From Tipula vernalis (lineage: Eukaryota; Arthropoda; Insecta; Diptera; Tipulidae), in contig OY282558.1 in the NCBI GenBank assembly GCA_958295665.1, forward strand, positions 310,840,092 to 310,904,091: DNA of 64,000 bases, read 5' to 3'. Within the stretch, counting starts at the first letter, position 1, and each line of letters opens with the position of its first letter. The position numbers and the translations under genes were made by a program. Shown here piece after piece: positions 37,200-48,800 of this stretch. The notes beneath the pieces were generated by a model. It had not been told where the DNA came from and did not search any database. It was given only the letters and a program-made list of their open reading frames with translations.

Positions 37200-40100
37200 G
37201 TATAACCCAATTTAATACTAGTACTACTGCTAGAGAAAATCAGTGATGCAACTTTGAAGTTTTTTTTCATTGATTACCTGCAATCATCCCTTTGGCTATA
37301 TTTTATGCGTACTTTCGTTTTTTTTATACCCGCTCTCGTATAACAATTAATTACACAGCATTTAAGACTATTTTAAAATAATACTAAATAGAAATACTCA
37401 ATTAAATATTATTTGCAATCACTTCAATTAATGTTAGTTTTATTAATCACTTTTATTTTACTTTATTGAAATTCCTTTTCGAAAACTTAATGTTACATTG
37501 ACCTACAAATATTTTTGATTAACATAACGCCAATTTTTTTAACTACAAAGGAAAAAGCTCTATAATTAAAAATAGAAACGAGTTGGAAAATCACTAAATG
37601 TTAATGATATAGCTTTGATTTTTGTCGTTCCTATTGTAACTCATTTGAAATATGATTGTAACAAACTTTCTCGAAAAAATAGTTAAAGACATAATTTTTA
37701 GTAGTTGTGTCTATTAGGAGCCGCAAGTCGCAATCTTATGTTTTGTCGATTTGTCATGACCAAAATCTACTAAGATAATATTTGAAATAATACAAATAAT
37801 TTTGCACGGAAAAATTAATACAATGTTAAAAGGTTTTATAGTGTTGGCATTATATCAACTTTTGAGTAATGAATTTAATCCGTGACTACGATATTAACTC
37901 AAGAGTAATAAATTCAATCTTCAGCAGTGTTTTGGTTTTTCCATGAACAAAAGCTCACTTATAATATATATATTACGTAACTTGAGTAGAACATTTACTT
38001 TTTGCTAAAATAACTCAGGTAGCATTAGTGACAACTTGCAATTGTTCAATCGTTTTCGAATCTCGTTTCATCAACTGCAATATCTAAATCTTTGACTGTT
38101 TCCATAATTAGGTAAAAAAATAAAATGTTTACAGAAGTAGAAATTTCAACTGAAGTTATGCTATATTTTGTTGTAGGATAAAAAAATCCAATTGGTTGAT
38201 GGAATTAGATCGGTAACCATAAATCAGACTGCAGACTACTATTGTGATGCTCATTGCAATGGAACAAAATTTCAACTCACCCCCGCTTCAATATCGATTT
38301 TTTACATTCGTCATACATCTCTTTCCCACAAACTCGTCGTCTTCATCTCTTCAGATTTTATACATATACGTATGTACGAGTGAATTGTGTTTTGCTCTTT
38401 CTGTTTTTTTTTTTAATTCGATTATTTTCAGGTCACAAAATTTTTAGGATATTAAAAAAATTTTTTTTTTTTTACTTGATGATTTATTGTTCGAAGTGAT
38501 TTTATTGTTAATTTAATTTTGTTTTTCTTCTTATACGGCAAAAAGCTTTTTTATTAGATTAAAACAAGAGAACCAAAAAAACCATTTATATATTTTATTA
38601 TGCGTAATTGGAAATAGAAAAGTTTTTGTTTAAAACAATTTTTGTAACATTTGGAATATTAAAAGTTTAAATTTATATGTTTGGGACGGGTACATTGGGC
38701 AATTTTTAAATAACATTTTTAAATTATTAATCATAAATTTTATAATTTTTTTATTTTTATTTTCTCGTTTCAGGTAAGAGAATGAACATAATTTTTATAA
38801 AGCATATGACGTTAAAATGATGTAAGTAAAAATGTGAAAATAAATACATTTATAGCAACATTCTACAACTAAAGCTCAATATCACGTCGTGTGGGATTAT
38901 GCACAATTATTTATTATGTGTACAATGTTATATCGTCTACCCTGGAGAGTTTTTTTATTTATTTAGCCGCAAGAAATGAGAAATATTTTTCCGTGTACAT
39001 AAAGTTTCAGATGTGATCTATCTGGTGATCATATTTGTAATATTTATACCCGCATATTTATGATGGCGAAGCAGTATTTGGTATTCTTCTATGATAGTCT
39101 GTTCTGCTTGGAAAGTAACTTAACATATTTCTGGTTATAATACGTTTGATCTTGAAAATCTGGTTTATATCAAAACTATTTAATCGTTACAATAGTAAAA
39201 TTGTATATCAATTTTCATGCCATTGCATGACTTCATAATAAAATGATGTGCTAAAAGCAGCAACATAATTAAGCTCCCATGACATTGATCACAATATCAA
39301 TCAATTTCACGAGTCGAACGTTTATATTTATATACGTACATACATATATTATACAAATATACAAATTGGTTATGATTCATATTTCTAATATTCCATCACA
39401 TGCCGTAATAAATTAATTTTTAGTCAAGAACAACGAAAAAAAAAAAACTTATCAACAAACAGCATGAAACAAATTGTTCAATTTTAATCATCCGAGACCC
39501 AATTCGCAATAAACATTTACGAACAAACCGTGTACAAATATATATACACAATAAATAAAGAAAAATAATAATTTTGTTATAAGAAAACAAACTTTAAAAG
39601 AACAAAACTAAATAATTAAAAAAAATATTATTGCTATAAAAAATTATATATTATGAAAAATGTACATAAATCAATTATTTTTATCACATTTTTACTGATT
39701 GAGTGTGAAATTCTTCGAAATATTGTGATGCAACATTTTATTTAATATATTATGAGTGCTAGCATATTATGTACTAGGTACGTATGTATATTCAGTACGA
39801 GTAAAACGGGTATGAAAACATATTCAATATTAGATATTTATGATTTCATAATTTTAATTAATTTATGCATATATACATGTACCTATTGATTACTTAATTG
39901 CGTTTTTATTTTAAGTGTTTAGCACTAATATTTATAGCTGTAAGGGCAAGATAATGCTTGGACTCCAAGGAGGTTAACTACGCAATAAAAATAGAGTTTA
40001 AAATAGAGTTTTCAACGTTGAAATGGTTTAATACTATTCATGAATAGTTTAGAAGTTAATTGTAAGTTTGCACAATTTTAAATTTTGGTGCCAAGTTTTT

Positions 40101-40200
40101 AGTGTAATTTAGGGTAAAGGTCGTTTGCAAAGAACGTACATATATAAGAGCTCAGATGCGAATGGTGCGTGCGCTGCTACGCCTGAAAAATAAATTACAT
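37200..40200. other. no recognisable gene
   Basis: Very AT-rich. Fly-type ATACGTACATACATAT words at 39331-39346. No coding or repeat structure found. Confidence 0.5.
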
Positions 40201-40204
40201 TTTT

Positions 40205-41460
40205 TGTAATTATTTATTTATTTAAAAAATTACAATGGCCTAGTGATTGTAAGAAATGACCAGTAGATCATTTTTGGTTGTAGTCTCCAAGTACGCCCAT
40301 AGAGTCTTTGACAGGCCCAGAGAGCCTTGATGGCTCTATTTTGAGCTTTCAACAAATGTTGGTTCCAGTTCAGTCTTTGATCTAGGATAACCCCTAGATA
40401 TTTAGCCTCGCTGGAAAAAGGCACAGTAGTACCGTTTAACGAGGGAGCTGTAAGCGCAAGCTTTGTCCTCCTCGTAAAAGGAACAATGACAGTTTTGCTT
40501 GGATTGACACTGAGCCCTTCCTGGTAACACCACTGCCATATTATATTGAGTGCATTTTGCATGCGATCAGAAATGACCTCATCAAACTTGCCTCTGATTA
40601 TGATAGCCACATCAACCGCATATAGCCCTGGACATCAAACCCATGGCTACTCAGAAGGACCAGTAGTCTGTCAATAACCAATGACCACAAAAGAGGAGAT
40701 AGTAGGCCTCCTTGGGGACAGCCCTTTACGGCCTTGATGGTTACTGATTCGCTACCTAGTCTGGCAGTAATCTCACGATGTTAAAGCATGGAACGGGTCC
40801 AACTTATTTTGGAAAGTGGAACCCTTTTTCCCATTGCTGCCTTCTCTATAGATCCATAGGAGGTATTATCAAACGCCCCCTCAATGTCCACAAAGGCACA
40901 AAGGGCAATTTCTTTATATGTCACTGCTTTTTCAATCCTCGTGACTAGCTTGCTAAGGGCCATAACCGTGGATTTACCAGTTTGATACGCAAACTGGTCC
41001 CGATGCAGCGGATTTTTTCCAAGGACCTCACTTCTTATTTGATAGTCCAGGATTTTTTCTATCGTCTTCAAAAGAAACGATGTGAGGCTAATTAGCCGAT
41101 AAGCCCTGGTCTGGGTGTCTGGACAACCCCCGCCCTCTGGTATAAAGACCACATTTACATTCCTCCACAGTTTCGGAATATAATTAAACGCATAACTTGC
41201 CCGAAACATCTGGATCAAGCTGGGGAGTATTTCCTCAATACCTTTTTGAAGTAAAACTGGAAAGATACCATCCAATCCAGCGGATTTGAAAGGTTTGAAA
41301 GACCCAATAGCCCATCGAACCTTGCTGGGTGTGAAAATTTTCCCAGAGAGACTCCAGATCCTATTGTGAGGCGAATAGGCCACCAAAAGCAGTTGAGTTT
41401 ATGCAAATTACCAACACTTTGTGGACGATCAAGATTCAAAAACTCTTTTTGCAACCCAAC
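40205..41460 (-). pseudogene. LINE reverse transcriptase (R1/LOA/jockey group), broken, tail at left end
   Basis: Long minus-strand RT. From 41386: IFTPSKVRWAIGSFKPFKSA then GLDGIFPVLLQKG; YRLISLTSFLLKTIEKILDY; DQFAYQTGKST; CAFVDIEGAFDN (motif A); GCPQGGLLSPLLW (motif B); then GYA-VD where YADD is expected; LSVNPSKTVIVPFTRR; and YLGVILDQRLNWNQHL. Lesions: a TAA after WTRSML (near 40780), a 2-bp insertion just before the catalytic motif (near 40622), and the first catalytic-pair Asp changed to Val (GTT). The frame stops at 40230, and (TAAATAAAT)-type sequence at 40205-40222 looks like a LINE tail, although the usual C-terminal domain is missing. Confidence 0.88.
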
Positions 41461-42035
41461 CTATCGAGACTCGAATCCAATATCTTCAGATTCAATTATA
41501 CAATAGATTTAAACACTTACTGTTTGGTCGCCACAAGCAAAGTCTCAACACAAAAAGAACAAACACATAAGCGAAATTTTAGGTAGTGTACCTGGTTATT
41601 CAAATAGCAATATTATTCGGTGACATTCGGTTGACGTTCGAACAGTTACATTTTAGAAAAATTAAAAGTGAGGCACAGCATGGCTCTGGTGGCAGGTATC
41701 GTAACCAAAAATTAGAATTATGTTTAAATAAAGCCTTTTTTTTTTATTTAATCCTAATCCTATCCTATGCAATTATTGTTGTACATTTGTCAAGGAAATA
41801 CACTAAATATTGAAATACAATACTAAATATTGAGTACCGCAATCAAATTTTTTCTCCAACTTTCGTTCTGTTTCTATAAATCTTTATCATTCAAAAATCA
41901 ATTGTAAATGCGTGCTGTGGTTGTCCTCGGCTACAAAACAATACATGCAAACATATTTCACTTAATAACATTACAAAGTAGATTCCACTTATTTATGTTA
42001 TTCAAACTGCGGCAATTAAAGTCTGTTTGATCTGG
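41461..42035. other. no recognisable gene
   Basis: AT-rich spacer between the LINE relic and the long-TIR element. Nothing recognised. Confidence 0.5.
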
Positions 42036-42696
42036 AACGATATGGAAATGGTGAAAAATACGTCAAATCACATATTTTTGGAAGTCATGTTTTAATTTTT
42101 AGATTTTGAGTGTGTAGCACTGAGTAAAACAAACAATTTAGGGAACTTATTTTTTTTGTTGTTGTTTTATTTTTTTAAGATACAGGGTGTCAAATATTTA
42201 AACATTTCATGCGCTTGGTATTGTATTTATTGCTATATAAAAAAAACTAATTATGCGAAAATTATAAAGTTGGGGTTATTTTACAGATAAATAGATAAGG
42301 ATTATAAAATAATTATAAAAATTATACCATGTTTCATTTCTTATTTTTCAAAATGGCTGCCGAAACATTATTTTCCAATTTTCTCAAAATTGCATCGTTT
42401 TTTTTATCTTTCCTTGCTCCCCCCCCCCCCCTTCCCCATTTAGTTTTAATAGACATACTAAAAAATCAGCGCAACATCTCGTTTCGTTTTCTTGCAAAAT
42501 TCGTTTAAGTATGACAATCTACACGTTTTTTATACTTACAAATTTTTTGTATCTCAAAATAAAATTTAAAACGAATTTGACGATCTTTCCTTTTTTTGAG
42601 TTTAAAAGTCAGCAGCAGTTTACTTGTTCATAGAAAAGTTGATGAATTTTTTGAAAACTAAAACTCCTGATTTATCTAAAATTTATTATATTACTG

Positions 42697-42969
42697 ATGA
42701 GTCACATATTACAAAAATTTAAAAAAATCTATGAATACATATATCTAAGCACAAAGAGGATTTCGGCTTCGATTTTGAAATACATTTTCACGCAACAGCT
42801 CATGGAAAGAGACCATAACCATTGGGTAAAAGGTACTATCAAAAGAATGGTTTCCAGAGCCAGTCTCACCAACGAATACGATCGTATAATAACCAATGCG
42901 GAAAAATTATTAACATGGGCAAAAACATTGAACACTGATATGATTTTTGAACTTTTGTTCAGATGCTGA
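42697..42969 (+). CDS. unrecognised ORF in the centre of the long-TIR element
   Basis: A 90-codon frame between the inverted arms, starting just inside the left arm: KYIFTQQLMERDHNHWVKGT, then IKRMVSRASLTNEYDRIITN and AEKLLTWAKTLNTDMIFELL. Composition is less biased than the surroundings and it could be helical. I recognise no domain. It may be a residual piece of the element's own protein or chance. No neighbouring exon could be joined to it. Confidence 0.25.
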   Translation: MSHILQKFKKIYEYIYLSTKRISASILKYIFTQQLMERDHNHWVKGTIKRMVSRASLTNEYDRIITNAEKLLTWAKTLNTDMIFELLFRC

Positions 42970-43238
42970 ATATAAGTCCAAATACAACCAGCAAACATTC
43001 CGCAGTCATTCCTTCATCAAATGAAGGTTACTTGGATTTTAAGAAATATTGAAATAGTGAAGATTATGTCAAATTTAAATCGTAACTGTGAATATTTTCA
43101 AATTTTTATAAAATGTGTTATCTATAATTTCTGATTAAATTTCATTTTGGGATATAAAAAATGTTTAGATTCTCTTACTTAAATGTATTTTGCAAGAAAA
43201 CGAAACGAGATGTTGCGCTGATTGTTTAGTATGTTTAA

Positions 43239-45000
43239 CCCTCCATTACTAACCCCTAGTTTTATTACAGCACTACTGACCGTGGGTGTAGTTCACCCAC
43301 AACTTTAAATTCACATTTTTTGAAAAATGTTGTCATCAAAACTATAAAATTAATTATCTTAAGAAAATTCAATAAAAATTCTTTAAGATAAAAATAAAAT
43401 CAGTTCGTTATTTTTTTATAAAATTATATAACAAACACCTTATTTCAGTAAAAAAAAAATTAGAAAGGTAATGGTCTCGGACCAATCCATCACAGTCCTT
43501 TAATTTAAGTATCACATTCCAAGTTCCTATATTTTTGGAAAGCTGTAATAATAAAAAAAAATCGTTAATAAATCAATTTAATCCACTGGAGCATATTTTT
43601 TGAATTAGATTCGATTGAAATCAAGCGATTTACCATGTTTTTCGGCAGCAAAAACACATTTCGTCACAAGATGAAGGGCTTTCTGAAGAATGCTAGCTGT
43701 TTTGCCCAATATTTTATAGAACACTATGCAAAGAGCATTTGTGTGGCTAACACAAATGTATTTATTACATCGGTCGCAAGTGGTTTTGGTTTTCCGATGT
43801 GCTGTATAGCCACATTACTATGGCATCGAGTACACTTTTCCGTTTTCCGTTTCTTTAGTGACGGCTCGGATTTTTCACGACACGTTTGCGAGGTTCCTGG
43901 TTCTTGGTGCATTTCAATTGAAGGAAGTTTAGTGGCAAATTTTGTACAAATGCCTTTTATATTAGAACTCAATGAACAAGACTTGCTACGCTGATCGATT
44001 TGGGGTTGCACGAGAGTCCTCGGCAGATCTTTTATAAATTAAGGTATTTTCGTGTAATGTAGTGGTAATATTATACGAGCATTTACACTGTCTAAATTAA
44101 GTAGGCTGAAAAATACAACCAATGGCAAGCGGCGAGAATTTCTAGCAACATTGTATGTTGCGCACAATTGATCGGTTGTGTCAACCCGAAATTTTGTTTA
44201 ATTATAAAACTCAATTACTTCCGGCAAGTTTTTAGGCTCACTAATAATATTACTATCCCTGTGGAGTGTTGAAAGCAGTAACACACACTTATTTTTCTTT
44301 GGAACACTTGACAGAATTGTCGTGTTTCTCTTGTACTCAAATATTGTGGATTTGATTTCGCGATTTTTCGCAATAGTATAAATACGGGTGGCAATATTCT
44401 TTTGTTTTTTTGGATGGTGCCGACCAAGGATGTTTTGTTTAACCACGTTGAAACCGAACGTGGCTCATTGTTGCGTGTGCCATCTTGTGCCCATAGATTT
44501 CGAACATGAGTGTATGATGATTTATGTAAACCACATAAATATAGCAATCCAAATAACATACAATAACAATAGCAATCCAACTGCCCATTCTACTCGTTTA
44601 TGTAATATATGTGTAATGAGTACAGTTATCGATAAAATATGGAAAAAATAATCACCTGTGTGTGTAAACGTGGGTTTTAACCAACCAAAAATTATATACA
44701 TTTAATTTAAAAAAAATAATTCACCGTTACTAATCTGGGTGTAAAGCACCCAAAAAAAAAAAAATCACGATTACTGACCTGGGTGTATAGCACCCAATCA
44801 ATTTTTAAATTAACTATATTGTTCACAATTCCAATGACACGAGACAACTGAAAATTACGTCAAAATATAAGGAAATATTTAAGGTTAAAATATATATACA
44901 TATGTAGGTCTGAAGTTAGTGACAATTTATTTATATTTCGAATTTACTAACGGGGGAAAAAAAATTGGGTCGATTACACCGAAAGGTCACTAATGCAGGG
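43239..45000 (-). mobile_element. piggyBac-like element with TTAA target duplications
   Basis: 1762 bp flanked by TTAA (43235-43238 and 45001-45004). Ends CCCTCCATTACTAACC (left) and CCCTGCATTAGTGACC (right, reversed). It encodes the C-terminal half of a piggyBac transposase on the minus strand. Subterminal hairpin-like repeats CTGACCTGGGTGTATAGCAC occur near the right end (44730-44800, two copies), with a related CTGACCGTGGGTGTAGTTCA near the left end (43271-43300). It sits inside the right arm of another element. Confidence 0.92.
43724..44480 (-). pseudogene. piggyBac-like transposase, C-terminal half, frameshifted
   Basis: piggyBac-family DDD transposase. Minus-strand blocks in order: KTSLVGTIQKNKRILPPVF (near 44440-44390); after a frameshift near 44360, FEYKRNTTILSSVPKKNKCV, then LLLSTLHRDSNI and PEVIEFYN; then, past a TAA, TKFRVDTTDQLCATYNVARN with LLNLDSVNARIIL. 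This is the conserved KGGVDtvDq region holding the third catalytic Asp, here FRVDTTDQ. After another stop comes a basic tail with a cysteine pair, KKRKTEKCTRCH, the remnant of the C-terminal Cys-rich domain. The N-terminal half with the first catalytic Asp is gone. At least one frameshift and two stops; inactive. Confidence 0.88.
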
Positions 45001-45399
45001 TTAATAGAAATAACTGAGGAAAAACATAAAAAAACAATTTTGAGAAAATTGAAAAAGAATGTTTCGGCGGCCATTTTGAAAAATAAGAAATTTATTTTTT
45101 TATATTTAAAATGAACTCAATTTTATAAGTTTCGAATAATTAGTTTTTTTTCTGTAGCAATAATACAACAGCAAGTACATTAAATTTTTAAATATTTGAC
45201 AACCTGTGTCTTAAAAAAGGACAACTACAATAACAAAAGTATTTTCTATAAATTGTTTGTTTAGCTATTGCTCATCGATGACTACCGGTCCCACATAAAT
45301 AATATGTGATTTCACATATTTTTCACCAAATACATTCAAGTTTGCTTCCCCCGATCACGCGATTTCGAAACCGTTATCCAGATCCCGATTTCAAATATA

Positions 45400-45910
45400 T
45401 TTTCGGATTTTTTCCTTATTTTGTAGTATTGAGAGATTCAGGTGATTCGCTACTTTAGAGTTTTTCAAGATTTGCTTGGGGTTATAGCTTCCAGATTATC
45501 GAGATTTTTTAGATAATTTGAGTTTTCAGGTTATGGTATATTGCTTTCACGACATGTACTAAACATTATTTGAAATTTTCCATTCTTTTGTATAACGTTA
45601 TTGAGTTGCGTCTTGTACCTAAATGAGTTTATTCGATTATTTTTCAGTTTAATTTTTCGCGATTTTTAATAATTTTCGAGATTATTCATGATAATTTGAG
45701 ATTTTTCAAAATTCTGAGATTATTTGAGATTTTTAGTCTGTGCGCTACTTACTCGTACACTTGAGTTACTTAGCGGATTCTCCAGAGAGTTATCAGATTA
45801 CTCAAGATTTTAAATTTATTCGAAAAGTTTCGATTTTAGCATTTATCTATACATTTTCGACGTTTTCAAGATTATTCCAGAATCTTCCAGGTTTTAGACA
45901 ATTTATCCGA
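45400..45910. repeat. decayed GAGATTTTT/GATTATTCGAG repeats
   Basis: Loose tandem words such as TTTCGCGATTTTTAATAATT, TTCGAGATTATTCATG, TTTGAGATTTTTCAAAATTC and TTATTTGAGATTTTTAG. An old minisatellite with unit about 20-30 bp is likely. The ORF at 45740-45949 is a by-product. Confidence 0.55.
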
Positions 45911-46059
45911 CAAGACCATTTGTATAACAAAAATTTATTTTTAGAATAATAACAAGCAATCGTACAGTGGAGGTTCGCGTTTGAATTTGGGGTATTAATT
46001 ACTAAAAAATTCGACAATTATTTTTAAATGGTTTTTGTTTCGTTTTGTAAGGATACAAC

Positions 46060-46290
46060 TTACTACTTCTTAACAGATCTTTATGAAATTCAGCCTGTTT
46101 GTTGCCAATAGGATTCCAAAATTGTTTTTAGATGCATTTCTGGAATAAGAAAAAATAAGACGGAACTTGTTTGTTCTTAACAAATTCTAATTAAATTCAA
46201 CAAGTATTATGAAAATGGTGTTTTAAAATGACTTGTTGATGAAGTGTTGGAATTTGGCCAATTGTATAGGATTGGAATATTCCTCCTATT
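46060..46290 (+). repeat. dispersed relic of the 107-bp foldback monomer
   Basis: About two degenerate units of the repeat that builds the hAT-like foldback at 26-27.8 kb: GGATTCCAAAATTGTTTTTA, GATGCATTTCTGGAATAAG, GACGGAACTTGTTTGTTCTT, then TTTTAAAATGACTTGTTGAT and AAGTGTTGGAATTTGGCCAA. Same orientation as that element's left arm. No ends or target duplications seen here. Confidence 0.7.
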
Positions 46291-46299
46291 CCTATTCCT

Positions 46300-48430
46300 C
46301 CTCTTCAATGTGAACGTTATAAATGTTAGAAAATATATTTTGAACGTTGGGTATGTTCGATTTCAAAATCTTGATTCCATGACCCCGCTTTGTCAAATAT
46401 TAACCATTGACTACTGTAAAAGTGGAGAAAACGCCTCCCGCAAACGCAAAGAAAAAAAATTATGCAATCCGGTAATCAAAAACTGTTTTTTGTAAATAAA
46501 AATTAGTAATAAGTGTATTGATTTGGTAAATTTACAAAAATTTACATTTTGGATAAATCCAGAACAGATTCAGTAAAATTCTATTTTTTATTTTGAATTT
46601 ACTTAAAACAAATCCGATTTTTAGTTGAATACACCTACCACTAGAATTGGCTTCATATACTGCTACTAGCTCATATACATCTGACAAACATCAAACAAAA
46701 ATTAAATCAAAAAATAAATCGTTGCTTATTGCTTTGGGAAATTTTAAATCCCAATAATTCCAAAAGGAAATTCTGGACTTTATTTTCACTAATAAATTTT
46801 AAAACATTAAAATCAAAGTTCGGTTTAACTACGTTCTTCAACCTTAGTTTTAAGGTTCACGAATATTGGTTTAAGAGCACCCCAAATGTAACCTAACATT
46901 TAATTATGTCTGATTAGGATAGGCCCTAACTTGTAGGTTTTAATATTTTGTTAGAAATAATTTCAATTTAAACGAGTTCAAATAAAAGTTTCCTTATCAT
47001 TCAAGCTGATACACATTAGTATGTAGGTACAAGGCACATGTTTTACACAAATTTATTTTTGTACTTCATTTATAAGTGCCACAAGTCTGAGTAAAACAGA
47101 GATACTTGTTGCAGATTAACTGCTGTAAATCAAATGATATTTTACAAATTGCACATACACACATCTTGAAAATTAAACTTGCGCGTACTAAAAAAAAAAA
47201 ATTAAATACGGCGGATTTAAGATATAAATGCTTGCATGTTCATATTGTTTATATACATTTTGGTATAATAAACATATAAACATAATAATACGGCTACATA
47301 ACGACAAAATAATTGAGAAATTTTCCTTCAAGAAAATCGCATAATAATCATCCACATAATTATAGGAAATTAAGGGCTTTACGTACTCGTATATATACAT
47401 ATATATAAAAAAAAATGAAAACTTGCTGTTCGAAAATGTACACAAATATAGTATACCAACTCAATTATAATGATACATAAGATGGAATAATAATACGTTA
47501 TGAAGCAACAACTAATTATATGCGCATTTTTAACGGAAATTGGAATGCACATATTACAAACATATACACTATATGAGTACACATACAAAAATTAAATTGG
47601 AGAGTTGCGAAATGGAGAAGTTTCGATTTTTAATTGAACGCACCTTTTCCGGCTTAAACATTTTTTTTAGTGTTTAATTTTTGGTTAATTATTCGGAATA
47701 AGGTATTAAATAAGTTTAATTATGTGTCTTATGCCTTTAATAAAGTTTTTATAGTTAGGAAATTTTTAATTTACTTATGCTCTTAAACTACAACAACTAT
47801 ATACTCGTAGGTAGATTGATCATTTCTGCTGATTAAAACGTTCTCAACAAAACTTGTGCGGTTCGTTTAATAATGCATCAAATAGCTTTTTAACAATAAA
47901 ATGCTAAAAAAACCTCATTCAAATTTTAGTCAATTTTGATTAATTTAATTTTAAATTAATTTTTGTCCACATAAATTTGATGTCAATTTTAAAAAATGCA
48001 CATAAAAACTTTTGAAATGTGTCTTACGCATATTTTAAAAAAAAAAATATTTCCAAAAAAAATTATAAATTTTTTTTCCATTTTTCCAAAAATAAATTGA
48101 AATCTAGATTAAACCAGACACACTCGATTAAAACTATAGGGTTAACTCGAAACTGTAGTTACCGCAGTTAACGTGTTTTGGTCCTTAGGAAAAGTAAAGA
48201 ACCATACCATTATTTTCGTCTGCTTCAGACCAGCACGCCAGACACACAAACAATTCCTTCTTGCTTACACTTTCTAAAACACAGAAAACCTAATAATCAT
48301 AACAAACATATTAAATAATACTCTTATAATATTAAATAATCTTAAAATCACTAGAAAAAATGATTGCATAGCAAACACTTACCATTATTAAAGATAAAAT
48401 GTACTGTTTCAGTAATTATCGCGTTAATCT
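46300..48430. other. no recognisable gene
   Basis: AT-rich DNA with poly-A runs (47189, 48037-48060). No coding motif found. Confidence 0.5.
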
Positions 48431-48439
48431 GACAATAAT

Positions 48440-48660
48440 GTTAAATAAAAAACTGCAGAAATCCAAGTTGATATGCCAATTGGTTTGAAAAAGGAAAAAC
48501 TGCTTAACTCAAGGCAAAATTACTTATCTAACAACGAAACTGCTTAACACACAGCGAAATTTATATGAGCAAACTAAACGTGGATAAAAAAGGAAAATTG
48601 TTTAACTCAAAGCAAAATTGTTTAACATACAGCAAAACTGCTGAACACACCGCAGAATCT
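48440..48660. repeat. degenerate AACTGCTTAACNCANAGCAAAATT repeats
   Basis: About five units of roughly 30 bp: AACTGCTTAACTCAAGGCAA, AACTGCTTAACACACAGCGA, AATTGTTTAACTCAAAGCAA, AATTGTTTAACATACAGCAA and AACTGCTGAACACACCGCAG. Related AGCTGTTA/TAGCTGTAAT and GCTTAACAC words recur at 51.88-52.1 and 52.6-52.85 kb, so these may be subterminal motifs of an element spanning about 48.4-52.9 kb. That is inference. Confidence 0.6.
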
Positions 48661-48800
48661 AAATGTGTACTATGTGTAAATTTATAACTAAAACAATGTT
48701 GTTAACCATCTAGCAGGCTTTTTCGCTTTTAGACGGAGCGCAGAAAACATGAATAATAAATAGAAAATTATTATTTGCTGTTAAAAATATTATAGATGTA

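Larger units (their letters stand above)
42040..45335. mobile_element. long-TIR element interrupted by a piggyBac insertion
   Basis: Left arm about 42040-42570; right arm about 43134-43238 plus 45005-45330, reverse complementary. Shared landmarks: TGGTGAAAAATAYGT and AAATCACATATT; AAACAAACAATTTA; TTTTTTAAGA then the ACAGGKTGTCAAATATTTAA core; AAAAAAACTAATTAT; TTCTTATTTTTCAAAATGGC then GCCGAAACATT; and ATCAGCGCAACATCTCGTTT with CGTTTTCTTGCAAAAT. Removing the piggyBac element and one TTAA restores an uninterrupted right arm. The rebuilt element would be about 1.5 kb with arms of about 0.45-0.5 kb and about 0.55 kb between them. No recognised transposase; superfamily unknown. Confidence 0.85.

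Noticed and set aside
43635..43994. 119-codon plus-strand ORF
   Set aside because: Antisense shadow of the piggyBac transposase C-terminus.
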